NCBI GenBank assembly: GCA_016803235.1 | Contig: JADCLI010000002.1 | Location: 124,001-188,000, forward strand | Source of the DNA: Pimelobacter simplex | GTDB taxonomy: Bacteria; Actinomycetota; Actinomycetes; Propionibacteriales; Nocardioidaceae | Length of the DNA: 64,000 nt | Reading direction: 5' to 3' | In this document: one piece after another, positions 8,082 to 15,479 of the stretch | Position numbering within the stretch: the first letter of the stretch is position 1 | Layout: every line of letters starts with the position of its first letter | Notes under the pieces: model-generated | Seen by the model: the letters and a program-made list of their open reading frames with translations, nothing else | What the model was told of the DNA's origin: nothing | Databases searched by the model: none | Program-made: the position numbers and the translations under genes

Positions 8082-8843
8082 TCAGGCGAACCGGCGGCGG
8101 TAGGCCCGCATCGCGAGGGCGTACGCGAGGACCAGGAGGCCGGCGCACCAGGCGAGGGCGAGCCACGCGTCGTCGCCCACCGGCTGCTCGCCCAGCAGGT
8201 GGCGCAGGGTGTTCACGATCGAGGTGACCGGCTGGTTCTCGGCGAACCAGCGCACAGGCCCCGGCATCCCGTCGGTCGGCACGAAGGCCGAGCTGATGAA
8301 CGGCAGGAAGATGATCGGGTAGGCGAAGCCGCCGGCGCCGTCGGGGGACTTGGCGGCCAGGCCGGCGATCACGGCGAGCCAGGTGAGGGCCAGCGTGAAC
8401 AGGACCAGGATGCCGGCCACGGCGAGCCAGGCGAGGATCCCGGCGCCCGACCGGAAGCCCATCAGCAGGGCGACCAGGACGACCAGCACGACGGAGATGG
8501 CGTTGGCCACGAGCGAGGTCAGCACGTGGCCCCACAACGCCGCCGAGCGGGCGATCGGCATGGACAGGAAGCGCTCGAAGATGCCGCCCTGCAGGTCCAG
8601 GAACAGCCGGTACGACGTGTACGCGATGCCCGAGGCGACCGTGATCAACAAGATCCCGGGCAGCAGGTAGTTCACGTACTTCCCGTCGCCGCTGTCGATC
8701 GCGGCACCGAAGACGTAGACGAACAGCAGCAGCATGGCGATCGGCGTGATCGCGGTGGTGATGATGGTGTCGGGGCTGCGCAGGATGTGGCGCAGCGACC
8801 GGCCGAGCAGGGCGCGGGTGTCGGCGACGACGTGGGTGCTCAT
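8082..8843 (-). CDS. ABC-2 type exporter permease (DrrB-like)
   Basis: A 253-residue integral membrane protein with six predicted helices: LLLFVYVFG near 35-45, LLPGILLITVASGIAYTS, LVANAISVVLVVLVALL, LVLFTLALTWLAVIAG, FAYPIIFLPFISSAFVP, and a final helix near 225-245. The segment FAYPIIFLPFISSAFVPTDGMPGPVRWFAENQPVT is the ABC-2 signature of daunorubicin-type (DrrB) permeases. It pairs with the ATPase gene 10 bases upstream to form a two-gene exporter, probably for a drug or hydrophobic metabolite. Confidence 0.9.
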   Translation of the reverse strand: MSTHVVADTRALLGRSLRHILRSPDTIITTAITPIAMLLLFVYVFGAAIDSGDGKYVNYLLPGILLITVASGIAYTSYRLFLDLQGGIFERFLSMPIARSAALWGHVLTSLVANAISVVLVVLVALLMGFRSGAGILAWLAVAGILVLFTLALTWLAVIAGLAAKSPDGAGGFAYPIIFLPFISSAFVPTDGMPGPVRWFAENQPVTSIVNTLRHLLGEQPVGDDAWLALAWCAGLLVLAYALAMRAYRRRFA

Positions 8844-8853
8844 GGGGTCCTCC

Positions 8854-9651
8854 TCAGTTCCCGGCGGTGGCCGTGGTGGTGCCGACGAGCGCGAGGAAGA
8901 TCTCCTCCAGCGTCGGCTGCTTCTCGACGTACTCGACCTTCGCCGGGGGCAGCAGCGCCGTGAGCTCGGCGAGCGTGCCCTCGACGACGATCCGGCCCTC
9001 GTGCAGGATCGCGATCCGGTCGGCCAGCTCCTCGGCCTCCTCGAGGTACTGGGTGGTGAGGAGCACCGTGGTGCCGCTCGCGGCCAGGTCGCGCACGGCC
9101 TGCCACACCTCGATCCGGGCCTGGGGGTCGAGCCCGGTCGTGGGCTCGTCGAGGAAGATCACCGGCGGGTCGCCGATCAGGCTCATCGCGATGTCGAGGC
9201 GTCGGCGCATGCCGCCGGAGTACGTCGCCGCCCGCCGCCCGCCGGCGTCGGTCAGCGAGAACCGGGCGAGCAGGTCGTCGGCGACCCGGCCGGGGTCGGG
9301 GAGGTGGCGCAGCCGGCCCACCAGCACGAGGTTCTCGCGGCCGGTGAGGATCTCGTCGACCGCGGCGAACTGGCCGGTCAGGCTGAAGGACTCGCGGACC
9401 CGGTCGGGCCGGGTGGCGACGTCGTGGCCCTGCACGCTGGCGGTCCCGGCGTCCGCCTTCAGCAGCGTGGCGAGGATCCGGATCAGCGTCGTCTTCCCGG
9501 CTCCGTTGGAGCCCAGCAGCGCGAAGATGCTGCCCGGCGCGACCTCGAGGTCGACGCCGCGCAGCACCGGCACGTCGCCGAACGCCTTCGTCACGCCGGC
9601 GACCCGGATGGCTGGTTCCTGTCGTTCGGTGGGGGTGGTCTCGTTGCTCAT
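8854..9651 (-). CDS. ABC exporter ATP-binding protein (DrrA-like)
   Basis: A 265-residue ATPase. Walker A GSNGAGKT (residues 47-54), Q-loop near SLTGQFAAVDE, signature YSGGMRRRLDIA, Walker B VIFLDEPTTGLD and switch His in TTQYLEEAEELADRIAIL (Q in place of the usual H, as is common in the DrrA group). The C-terminal 40 residues (LPPAKVEYVEKQPTLEEIFLALVG) are the DrrA regulatory tail. The ATG at 9651 follows a palindrome resembling a MerR site. It is the first gene of the operon ATPase-permease-MerR-unknown. Confidence 0.9.
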   Translation of the reverse strand: MSNETTPTERQEPAIRVAGVTKAFGDVPVLRGVDLEVAPGSIFALLGSNGAGKTTLIRILATLLKADAGTASVQGHDVATRPDRVRESFSLTGQFAAVDEILTGRENLVLVGRLRHLPDPGRVADDLLARFSLTDAGGRRAATYSGGMRRRLDIAMSLIGDPPVIFLDEPTTGLDPQARIEVWQAVRDLAASGTTVLLTTQYLEEAEELADRIAILHEGRIVVEGTLAELTALLPPAKVEYVEKQPTLEEIFLALVGTTTATAGN

Positions 9652-9668
9652 GCGAGAAGCGTGCAGGG

Positions 9669-9683
9669 TTGACGTTGCGTCAA
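9669..9683 (-). promoter_or_regulatory. Probable MerR operator upstream of the ABC exporter operon
   Basis: TTGACG-TTG-CGTCAA is a perfect inverted repeat 17 bases upstream of the ATPase start. On the minus strand it is preceded by TTGACC, a good -35 element, so the dyad would lie in the promoter spacer, the usual place for MerR-type activators. The -10 element is poor, consistent with an activator-dependent promoter. Confidence 0.6.
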
Positions 9684-9771
9684 GGTCAAGCCCGGATCCG
9701 GAGAGGTTTCTGGTGACCCCCGAACGCTGCTCGGTGAGGGCCCCGCGGCGAGCCGGAGGTACCGTGCAGCC

Positions 9772-10002
9772 ATGACTCGGGCTCAGGGCTACGGCGATGC
9801 GGTGCGGACCTTCACGGTGCGGGAGCTCGTCGCGTACGGCCGGCTGATCGTGAACCGTGAGCGGGTCGACCCGGAGCGTGCCGTCCACGAGTTCATCCGG
9901 GCGAACCCGCACATCGACATGGACGCGCGCAGCACGATCATCGACTGGCAGGACGGGCACCGGCCGGGCGACACCGCCGAGCGCCCCCGCGGCTACTTCT
10001 GA
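9772..10002 (+). CDS. Small conserved hypothetical protein
   Basis: A 76-residue soluble protein of unknown function. It contains a helical segment ([29 protein letters not shown], about 14-43) and an Asp-rich C-terminal part ending RGYF. It is divergent from the ABC exporter operon, 120 bases away. The compositional bias (very high G/C at third positions) supports real coding. No domain recognised. Confidence 0.6.
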   Translation: MTRAQGYGDAVRTFTVRELVAYGRLIVNRERVDPERAVHEFIRANPHIDMDARSTIIDWQDGHRPGDTAERPRGYF

Positions 10003-10034
10003 GCCGCACCCTGACGCCTGCGAGGATCGGACGC

Positions 10035-10208
10035 ATGGACGGGTCGGTCGTCTCCGGGCGTTGTTCGTGTGTCCCGCGCCCCGGGCACGCACCTGGCGGC
10101 GTCGGCGTCGCTCGTTGGACGACCAGGTACGACGTCGCTCTGCCGCCTTGCCATGCACGCACCCGGCGCACGGGCCACCCCCGAACCACGTCCGGAGACG
10201 ACCGATGA
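10035..10208 (+). CDS. Possible leader peptide ORF upstream of the YnfA gene
   Basis: A 57-codon frame begins at ATG 10035 (GAGGA about 9 bases upstream) and ends in a TGA that overlaps the ATG of the YnfA gene (ATGA). The peptide is Arg/Pro/Gly-rich with CSC near residue 10 and a third Cys late. Third-position GC is lower than in neighbouring genes, so it is more likely a regulatory leader than a functional protein. The first codons contain the 5' arm of a 14-bp repeat that can pair with the YnfA ribosome-binding site. Existence as a translated ORF is inference. Confidence 0.4.
   Translation: MDGSVVSGRCSCVPRPGHAPGGVGVARWTTRYDVALPPCHARTRRTGHPRTTSGDDR
10044..10205 (+). promoter_or_regulatory. 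Long-range inverted repeat occluding the YnfA start
   Basis: TCGGTCGTCTCCGG (10044-10057) is exactly complementary to CCGGAGACGACCGA (10192-10205). The 3' arm holds the Shine-Dalgarno (GGAG) and the A of the ATG of the YnfA gene, so in mRNA the pairing would block initiation. The 134 bases between the arms contain further short complementary pairs such as GGCGGC/GCCGCC. It looks like a structured leader controlling translation; no known riboswitch class is recognised. Confidence 0.55.
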
Positions 10209-10534
10209 TCCGCTCGATCCCGCTGTTCGTGCTCGCCGCGGTCGCGGAGATCGGCGGCGCCTGGCTGGTGTGGCAGGGCGTGCGCGAGCACCGTGGGTGG
10301 CTGTGGATCGGCGCCGGCGTCATCGCGCTCGGCCTCTACGGCTTCGTCGCGACCCTCCAGCCGGACGCCCACTTCGGCCGGATCCTCGCGGCCTACGGCG
10401 GGGTCTTCGTCGCCGGCTCGCTCGCGTGGGGGATGGCGGTCGACGGCTTCCGGCCGGACCGCTACGACGTCGCCGGGGCACTGGTGTGCCTGGTCGGCGT
10501 CGCGATCATCATGTACGCGCCACGGTCGGGCTGA
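10205..10534 (+). CDS. YnfA family membrane protein (UPF0060)
   Basis: A 109-residue protein with four predicted transmembrane helices: [60 protein letters not shown], and [16 protein letters not shown]. The motifs [14 protein letters not shown] and [15 protein letters not shown] are hallmarks of the YnfA/UPF0060 family, related in architecture to small multidrug-resistance exporters. The transport substrate is uncertain. Translation is probably coupled to an upstream leader ORF and masked by a long-range repeat. It is followed by an Rrf2 regulator gene. Confidence 0.9.
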   Translation: MIRSIPLFVLAAVAEIGGAWLVWQGVREHRGWLWIGAGVIALGLYGFVATLQPDAHFGRILAAYGGVFVAGSLAWGMAVDGFRPDRYDVAGALVCLVGVAIIMYAPRSG

Positions 10535-10570
10535 GCCCAGCCGGCGCCGGTTGCGATGCCCGCCGATACA

Positions 10571-10587
10571 TGGATACTCTATGTCCA
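10571..10587 (+). promoter_or_regulatory. Rrf2 operator copy 1
   Basis: TGGATACTCTATGTCCA fits TGGAYA-N5-TRTCCA, a 17-bp dyad also found upstream of the next gene at 11117-11133. It lies 19 bases upstream of the Rrf2 GTG start, suggesting autoregulation. Confidence 0.65.
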
Positions 10588-10606
10588 GATAAGAGGAGGC
10601 AGGGTC

Positions 10607-11092
10607 GTGCGGATGAACGAGGGCGTGGAGTGGGCGGCCCACGTCTGCGTGCTGCTGCACTGGCTCCAGGAGGACCAGGGCGTCGCCACGCCGGTCCCGG
10701 TCGCCCGGCTGGCGGAGGCCTACGACCTGCCGGCGCCGTACCTCGTCAAGCAGGTGCAGGCCCTCACCCGGGCCGGCATCACCGAGTCGGTGCCCGGCAA
10801 GAACGGCGGCGTCCGGCTGGCTCGGCCGGCCGACCGGATCACCCTGATGGACGTCGTCGCGGCCATCGAGGGCCCCGACGAGGCCTTCACCTGCACCGAG
10901 ATCCGCCAGCGCGGGATGAACCAGGATCGTCCGGCCGGCCAGTTCGCCAAGCCCTGCGGCATCGCGCACGCCATGCGCGGCGCCGAGCTCGCCTGGCGTC
11001 GCGAGCTGGCCGCGACCTCCGTCCTCGACCTCGCCGCGGCCACGCCGCGCACCATCGCCGCCGACGCCCGGCGGCACTTCGCACGCACCTGA
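10607..11092 (+). CDS. Rrf2 family transcriptional regulator
   Basis: A 161-residue regulator with the Rrf2 winged helix: residues 5-70 include VEWAAHVCVLLHWL, the HTH VARLAEAYDLPAPYLVKQVQAL and the wing SVPGKNGGVRLARPADRITLMDVVAAIEG. Only two cysteines follow (FTCTE and KPCG), not the three-Cys cluster of canonical Fe-S sensors such as IscR/NsrR, so it may sense redox or a ligand differently. GTG 10607 is chosen for its 7-base spacing from GAGGAGG; ATG 10613 is an alternative. The shared operator with the downstream AhpD-like gene implies that it controls itself and that gene. Confidence 0.85.
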   Translation: MRMNEGVEWAAHVCVLLHWLQEDQGVATPVPVARLAEAYDLPAPYLVKQVQALTRAGITESVPGKNGGVRLARPADRITLMDVVAAIEGPDEAFTCTEIRQRGMNQDRPAGQFAKPCGIAHAMRGAELAWRRELAATSVLDLAAATPRTIAADARRHFART

Positions 11093-11116
11093 GCACTCTT
11101 CGCTCCGGTCCAAAAC

Positions 11117-11133
11117 TGGACAATCGATATCCA
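11117..11133 (+). promoter_or_regulatory. Rrf2 operator copy 2
   Basis: TGGACAATCGATATCCA matches the same TGGAYA-N5-TRTCCA pattern as the site at 10571-10587. It lies just upstream of the AhpD-like gene (start 11148), where a bound repressor would block the promoter or initiation. Confidence 0.65.
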
Positions 11134-11147
11134 TGAAAGGAACGACC

Positions 11148-11594
11148 ATGACCCGCACCCGCACCCACGAGGCGTCCCCCGAGACCTTCCAGGCGCTCAT
11201 CGCCCTCGACAACCGGATGAAGAAGTCGCTCGGCCCGGTGCTCTACGACCTGGTCAAGCTGCGCGCCTCGCAGCTCAACGGCTGCGCGTACTGCGTCGAC
11301 ATGCACGCCACCGACCTCGAGCGCCGCGGTACGCCGAGCCGCAAGCTCCACGGCGTCGCCGCCTGGCAGGAGAGCCCGTTCTTCGACGAGACCGAGCGGG
11401 TGGCCCTCGCCTTCACCGAGCGGCTCACCGGCGGCATCGACGCGGTCGACGACGAGCTGTGGGACGCGGCCGGCCGGCTGCTCGGTGAGGAGCGGCGCGC
11501 CGACCTCATCGTCGCCGTGGGCACCATCAACACCTGGAACATGAGCGGCATCACCACCCACCTGCAGCCCGAGGGCGAGCTCGTCCCGGCCTGA
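11148..11594 (+). CDS. Carboxymuconolactone decarboxylase / AhpD-like alkylhydroperoxidase
   Basis: A 148-residue helical protein of the AhpD/CMD superfamily. The active-site pattern SQLNGCAYCVDMHATDL (about residues 43-59) has the redox CxxC and downstream His of peroxide-reducing members, followed by RKLHGVAAWQESPFFDETERVALAFTE. Likely role: reducing organic hydroperoxides or acting as a disulfide-linked carrier. ATG 11148 is preferred to ATG 11133, which lies inside the operator; AAAGGA precedes 11148 by 6 bases. Probably controlled by the adjacent Rrf2 regulator. Confidence 0.85.
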   Translation: MTRTRTHEASPETFQALIALDNRMKKSLGPVLYDLVKLRASQLNGCAYCVDMHATDLERRGTPSRKLHGVAAWQESPFFDETERVALAFTERLTGGIDAVDDELWDAAGRLLGEERRADLIVAVGTINTWNMSGITTHLQPEGELVPA

Positions 11595-11606
11595 GCGCGC
11601 GGGAGG

Positions 11607-12227
11607 TCAGCGGGTCGCGCGCTCGGCGAGCCGGACGGCGGCGTGGCGCACGATGGCGACCTCGTCGTCGTCCCGGGCGGCCTCGTGGGGGACCTGGCCG
11701 CCGAGCAGGCCGGCGGGCTGGGTGAGCCAGGCCCACACCTGCCACGGGTCCATGGTCGAGGCGAGCAGCGGCTCGAGGACCGCCGCCAGCTCGGGGCGCA
11801 GCTCGCCGTCGTCGGCGAGCTGGAAGGCCGGCACCAGGACACCGCCGTCGTGGGGGACGACGAGCAGCGCGTTGCGCTCGGCCGCCTTGTGCACGGCGAA
11901 CCGGGCGGCGTTCTCGGAGACGCCGCGCACCGAGGCGAGGCTCGCGTAGTCGTGGGTCGGCGAGGCGAGCAGGCCCGCGCGGACCTGCGCCTGGCGGCGC
12001 AGCTGCACCAGCGCCAGGGGTACGGCGTGCTCCGGCTCCTCGCCGTCCTGGTGCAGGACCCGGTCGAGGTCGGCGAGCTGCTCGTCGGTGAGGGCGGCTC
12101 CCGTGCCGGGATCGCGCCAGCGGACGACGCCGCCGAGGTCGCGCTCGAAGGTCGGCAGCCCGGCGCCGGCCAGGTGGTCGGCGAGGCCGAGCTCCTCGAG
12201 CCACGCGGCCAGCTGCTCCCCGTTCAC
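11607..12227 (-). CDS. HTH protein with Xre/MbcA/ParS-like C-terminal domain
   Basis: A 206-residue soluble protein. A probable helix-turn-helix lies at about residues 92-115 (YASLASVRGVSENAARFAVHKAAER), preceded by an acidic N-terminal region. The C-terminal 45 residues (DPWQVWAWLTQP then LLGGQVPHEAA and EVAIVRHAAVRLAE) resemble the toxin-binding domain of Xre/MbcA/ParS antitoxins (pattern DP..V..WL..P...L.G..P). No RES-domain toxin gene is adjacent: neighbours are the AhpD-like gene and an amphi-Trp protein. Either an orphan antitoxin-like regulator or a distinct housekeeping family; similarity is by eye only. Confidence 0.55.
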   Translation of the reverse strand: MNGEQLAAWLEELGLADHLAGAGLPTFERDLGGVVRWRDPGTGAALTDEQLADLDRVLHQDGEEPEHAVPLALVQLRRQAQVRAGLLASPTHDYASLASVRGVSENAARFAVHKAAERNALLVVPHDGGVLVPAFQLADDGELRPELAAVLEPLLASTMDPWQVWAWLTQPAGLLGGQVPHEAARDDDEVAIVRHAAVRLAERATR

Positions 12228-12276
12228 GGGGCCCAGCCTCGCACGGGCGCGACCACCGGCGGACGCCGGCCGGGTC

Positions 12277-12495
12277 TCACCAGGTCAGCTCGATCTCCAG
12301 CTCGTTGCTCTCGCCGATCTCGACCTCGACCTTGAGCTCCACCTCGTCGGGGACGTCGACGGTGATCCGCCGGCCCTCGCGCTCGAAGGTCACGCTGTTG
12401 TGCCGCTCCAGTGCGTCCGCCAGGGCGCGCAGGCGACCGGCCGCCTCCTCGCGGCGCAGGCGCTGGGTCTGGTCGATCTCGAACAGGTCGTCCAC
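12277..12495 (-). CDS. Amphi-Trp domain protein
   Basis: A 72-residue acidic protein: an N-terminal helix (FEIDQTQRLRREEAAGRLRALADALE), a strand pair (NSVTFEREGRRITVDVPDEVELKVEVEI) and the terminal ELEIELTW with the conserved Trp of the amphi-Trp family. Function of the family is unknown. GTG 12495 has GAGGAG 6 bases upstream. It is divergent from the enoyl-CoA hydratase/hydrolase gene at 12565. Confidence 0.75.
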   Translation of the reverse strand: MDDLFEIDQTQRLRREEAAGRLRALADALERHNSVTFEREGRRITVDVPDEVELKVEVEIGESNELEIELTW

Positions 12496-12564
12496 GGGAT
12501 GCTCCTCGGTCGGGGGATGTCCCCCAGAGGGTAGTGAGCACCTCCGCACTGGGAGACTGGAGTC

Positions 12565-13569
12565 GTGGAGGAACCGAGCGACGACGTCCGCATCGAACGC
12601 CTCGGCCCGGTGGGCCGGATCGTGCTCGACCGCCCGCGGGCGCTCAACGCGATCACCCTCGCCATGGTGGAGCGGATCCATGCCGCGCTCGAGGAGTGGC
12701 GCGACGCCGGGCTGCGCGCGGTGGTCGTGGAGAGTGCGTCCGAGCGGGCGTTCTGCGCCGGTGGCGACATCCGCCGCGTGCGCGAGAACTCGCTGGTCGA
12801 GCGGCACGACGAGAGCCTGCGCTTCTTCGAGACGGAGTACGCCGTCAACGCGCTGCTCGGCAGCTACCCGGTCCCCGTCGTGGCGCTCGTGGGCGGCATC
12901 TGCATGGGCGGTGGGATGGGTCTGTCCGTGCACGGCACCTTCGTGGTGGTCTCGCCGGAGGCCTCCTTCGCGATGCCCGAGACGAGGATCGGCTTCTTCC
13001 CCGACGTCGGCGGCTCCCACTTCCTGCCCCGCCTGCCGGGGCACACGGGTCGCTACCTCGGCCTGACCGGCGCCCGGATCGGCGCCGCCGACGCGCTCGC
13101 GCTCGGCCTGGCGACCCACGCCTGCTCGGCCGCCGACCTGGCCCGGCTGCCCGACCTGATCGCCGGGTACGACGGCCCGCTGGAGCAGCTGCTGCGCGAG
13201 CTCGCGCCCGAGGAGCCCGGCCCGGCCGGGGACCTCGCGCCGGTGCGGCCCGAGCTCGAGTGGGTGTTCAGCGCGCCCGGACTAGCGGGGATCTCCGAGC
13301 GACTGGACCGGCTCGTGTCCGCGGGTGGCGCGGCCGCCGCCTGGGCGGCCGACACCCTCGCGACGCTGGAGGCGGCCTCGCCGTACAGCCTCGCGGTGAC
13401 CGACCGCCTGCTCGTCGAGGGCCGCGGACGCTCGCTCGAGGAGTGCCTGCGGGCCGAGCTGGTCACGGCCGCGGAGATGATCCGCAGCGCCGACTTCGTC
13501 GAGGGCGTGCGGTCGGTGCTGGTCGACAAGGACCACGCGCCGACGTGGTCGACGCCGGTGCCCGACTGA
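12565..13569 (+). CDS. Enoyl-CoA hydratase/isomerase family, 3-hydroxyisobutyryl-CoA hydrolase-like
   Basis: A 334-residue cytosolic crotonase-fold enzyme. Conserved CoA-binding segments are VGRIVLDRPRALNAITLAM (about 16-34), the oxyanion-hole segment RAFCAGGDIRRV (about 62-73) and PVVALVGGICMGGGMGLSVHG with the HIBCH-type PETRIGFFPDVGGSHFLPRL (about 135-155). The length and this last motif favour 3-hydroxyisobutyryl-CoA hydrolase (valine catabolism) over a simple hydratase, which is about 260 residues. GTG start with TGGAG upstream. It ends next to the convergent arsC. Confidence 0.85.
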   Translation: MEEPSDDVRIERLGPVGRIVLDRPRALNAITLAMVERIHAALEEWRDAGLRAVVVESASERAFCAGGDIRRVRENSLVERHDESLRFFETEYAVNALLGSYPVPVVALVGGICMGGGMGLSVHGTFVVVSPEASFAMPETRIGFFPDVGGSHFLPRLPGHTGRYLGLTGARIGAADALALGLATHACSAADLARLPDLIAGYDGPLEQLLRELAPEEPGPAGDLAPVRPELEWVFSAPGLAGISERLDRLVSAGGAAAAWAADTLATLEAASPYSLAVTDRLLVEGRGRSLEECLRAELVTAAEMIRSADFVEGVRSVLVDKDHAPTWSTPVPD

Positions 13570-13570
13570 G

Positions 13571-13966
13571 TCAGGTCAGCTCGGCGACCAGCGCCTCCAC
13601 CCGGTGACGGATCTCGTCGCGGATCGGCCGGACGGCGTCGATGCCCTGGCCGGCCGGGTCGTCGAGGACCCAGTCCTCGTAGCGCTTGCCCGGGAAGTAG
13701 GGGCACTCGTCGCCGCAGCCCATCGTGATCACGACGTCCGCCTCGCGCACCGCCGCGTCGGTCAGCACCTTCGGCTGCTCGGCGGTGATGTCGATGCCCT
13801 CCTCCGCCATCGCCGCGACCGCGACCGGGTTGACCTGGTCGGCCGGCTGGGAGCCGGCGGAGAGGACCTCGACGCGGTCGCCGGCGAGGTGCTGCAGGTA
13901 GCCCGCCGCCATCTGCGAGCGGCCGGCGTTGTGGACGCAGACGAACAGGACGGTGGGGTGGGACAT
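13571..13966 (-). CDS. arsC: Arsenate reductase, LMW-phosphatase type
   Basis: A 131-residue cytosolic enzyme that reduces arsenate to arsenite. The P-loop CVHNAGRS (C-x5-R, residues 10-17) is the low-molecular-weight tyrosine phosphatase active site; the later GCGDECPYFPGKRYEDW (about 85-101) supplies the extra Cys of the redox relay, and DDPAGQ carries the catalytic Asp. In actinobacteria the reductant may be thioredoxin or mycothiol. It lies 32 bases downstream of the aquaporin gene on the same strand, forming aquaporin-arsC. Confidence 0.9.
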   Translation of the reverse strand: MSHPTVLFVCVHNAGRSQMAAGYLQHLAGDRVEVLSAGSQPADQVNPVAVAAMAEEGIDITAEQPKVLTDAAVREADVVITMGCGDECPYFPGKRYEDWVLDDPAGQGIDAVRPIRDEIRHRVEALVAELT

Positions 13967-13998
13967 GGGATCACTCCTTCGAGTCGGTGACCGGTGAG

Positions 13999-14724
13999 TC
14001 AGGGCCGGTGCGGGATGACGACGTCGTCGGCGCTGTCGCCGGCGTCGGGGTAGAGGGCCAGCGTGAGCCCGAGGCCGACGAGCAGGCCGACGAGCTGCAT
14101 GCCGACGAAGGCCGGGGCAGAGCCGGGAGCGATGCCGGCGAAGGTGTCGGTGAAGACGCGGCCGACCGTCACCGCCGGGTTGGCGAAGGACGTGGAGCTG
14201 GTGAACCAGTACGCCGCGCCGATGTAGGCGCCGACGGTCGGTGCGGCGAGGGCACCGCGGCCGGTGCGGACCAGTGCGAAGACCAGCGCGACGAGGCCCG
14301 CGGTCGCAACCACCTCCGCGACGAGGGGGCCGCTCGAGACGCGGTCCTTGACGGACAGGCCCTGGTCGACCTCGAACATGACGTTGGCGAGGACCGCGCC
14401 GCTGACGCCACCCGCGACCTGGGCGAGCGCGTAGGCGCCGACCTCCGCCAGCGACAGGCCGGCTCCGGTACGACGGCCGAGGAACCAGTCAGCCAAGGAC
14501 ACGACCGGGTTGAAGTGCGCGCCGGAGACCGGTCCGAACCACAAGATCAGCACGGTGAGACCGAAGGCCGTCGCCGTCGAGTTCTCCAGCAGCTGGAGGC
14601 CGACGTCGCCGGGTGACAGGGTCTCGGCAGCGATGCCGGAGCCGACCACGACGGCGACGAGGAGGGCGGTGCCGAGGAGCTCGGCCAGCAGGCGACGGGG
14701 CAGCGAGGTGCTCACGACGCACAT
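13999..14724 (-). CDS. MIP family aquaglyceroporin, probable arsenite channel
   Basis: A 241-residue membrane channel with six hydrophobic helices. The second pore motif is FANPAVT, but the first is HFNPVVS, with Val replacing Ala of the NPA box. Such altered aquaglyceroporins in ars operons (AqpS type) let As(OH)3 leave down its gradient after arsenate is reduced inside. It heads an operon with arsC and is divergent from an ArsR-phosphatase fusion gene, 37 bases away. ATG 14724 lacks a clear Shine-Dalgarno and may be leaderless; GTG 14715 is an alternative. Confidence 0.85.
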   Translation of the reverse strand: MCVVSTSLPRRLLAELLGTALLVAVVVGSGIAAETLSPGDVGLQLLENSTATAFGLTVLILWFGPVSGAHFNPVVSLADWFLGRRTGAGLSLAEVGAYALAQVAGGVSGAVLANVMFEVDQGLSVKDRVSSGPLVAEVVATAGLVALVFALVRTGRGALAAPTVGAYIGAAYWFTSSTSFANPAVTVGRVFTDTFAGIAPGSAPAFVGMQLVGLLVGLGLTLALYPDAGDSADDVVIPHRP

Positions 14725-14739
14725 CTTGACCGGTCGAGA

Positions 14740-14778
14740 ATGCTCAGTCAAACTTGAGGCAATGAACACTGAGCGATC
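14740..14778. promoter_or_regulatory. ArsR-type regulatory region between aquaporin and ArsR fusion
   Basis: The 37-base gap between the divergent starts holds TCAAACTTGA (arms TCAA/TTGA, 14748-14757) nested in a wider repeat, ATGCTCAGT at 14740 and ACTGAGCG at 14770. This matches the A/T-centred dyads bound by ArsR-family repressors and would cover both promoters. Confidence 0.5.
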
Positions 14779-15448
14779 ATTCTCCGTCGAACGCCGGGTC
14801 GAGGTCCACGCCGCTCTCGCGGACGCCACCCGGCTGCGCGTCGTGGACCTGCTGGCGATCGGAGATGCCGCGTCCTCGGAGCTGTCGGCGCTCCTGGACG
14901 TCTCGTCGAACCTTCTCGCGCACCACCTGAAGGTCCTCGAAGGGGCGGGCGTCGTCGAGCGGCACCGCTCCGAGGGGGATGGCCGCCGCAGCTACTGGCG
15001 CCTGGTGCCCGGCGTGCCGGGGACGTCGGCCGGTTCGTCGATCGCGGCGCCGGGCCGGGTGGTCTTCGTGTGCACGGCCAACACCGCCCGCTCCCACCTC
15101 GCCGCCGCCCTGTGGCGCCAGGCCAGCGCGATCCCGGCCACCTCGGCAGGCACCCATCCCGCCGCCCGGATCGCGCCCGGTGCTCGCGCCGTCGCTCGGC
15201 GCCACGACCTCGACCTGCCCGACGTACCTCCCCAGCACCTCGACGACATCGCGCCAGCAGGCGACTGCGACGACCTCGTCATCACCGTCTGCGACCTGGC
15301 GCACGAGGAGCTGGGCGCCGCCGCTCGGGTGCACTGGTCCGTTCCCGACCCGGTCGCCGCCGGCACCCGGGCCGCCTTCGACCGAGCCTACGACGAGCTC
15401 GCGGGCCGGGTTCGTCTGCTGGCCCCGCGCCTGGACCGGGCCTCCTGA
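14762..15448 (+). CDS. ArsR regulator fused to LMW-phosphatase-like domain
   Basis: A 228-residue two-domain protein. Residues 1-85 are an ArsR winged helix (VHAALADATRLRVVDLLAIGDAASSELS then SNLLAHHLKVLEGAGVVERHR). From about residue 98 (GRVVFVCTANTARSHLAAALW) a low-molecular-weight phosphatase/arsenate-reductase-like domain follows with its C-x5-R loop CTANTARS. The usual ArsC trailing Cys is only partly kept (VITVCDLAHEE). The fusion could sense phosphate-like oxyanions or arsenate itself, linking sensing to repression. It is divergent from the aquaporin-arsC operon and 31 bases upstream of a second ArsC. Confidence 0.8.
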   Translation: MNTERSFSVERRVEVHAALADATRLRVVDLLAIGDAASSELSALLDVSSNLLAHHLKVLEGAGVVERHRSEGDGRRSYWRLVPGVPGTSAGSSIAAPGRVVFVCTANTARSHLAAALWRQASAIPATSAGTHPAARIAPGARAVARRHDLDLPDVPPQHLDDIAPAGDCDDLVITVCDLAHEELGAAARVHWSVPDPVAAGTRAAFDRAYDELAGRVRLLAPRLDRAS

Positions 15449-15479
15449 CGCAACCTGTCCATCCGACCGGAGGTTTCCG

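Noticed and set aside
10058..10191. Guanidine (ykkC) riboswitch before the YnfA gene
   Set aside because: The interior of the repeat lacks the conserved ykkC sequence blocks; only the long-range pairing is supported.
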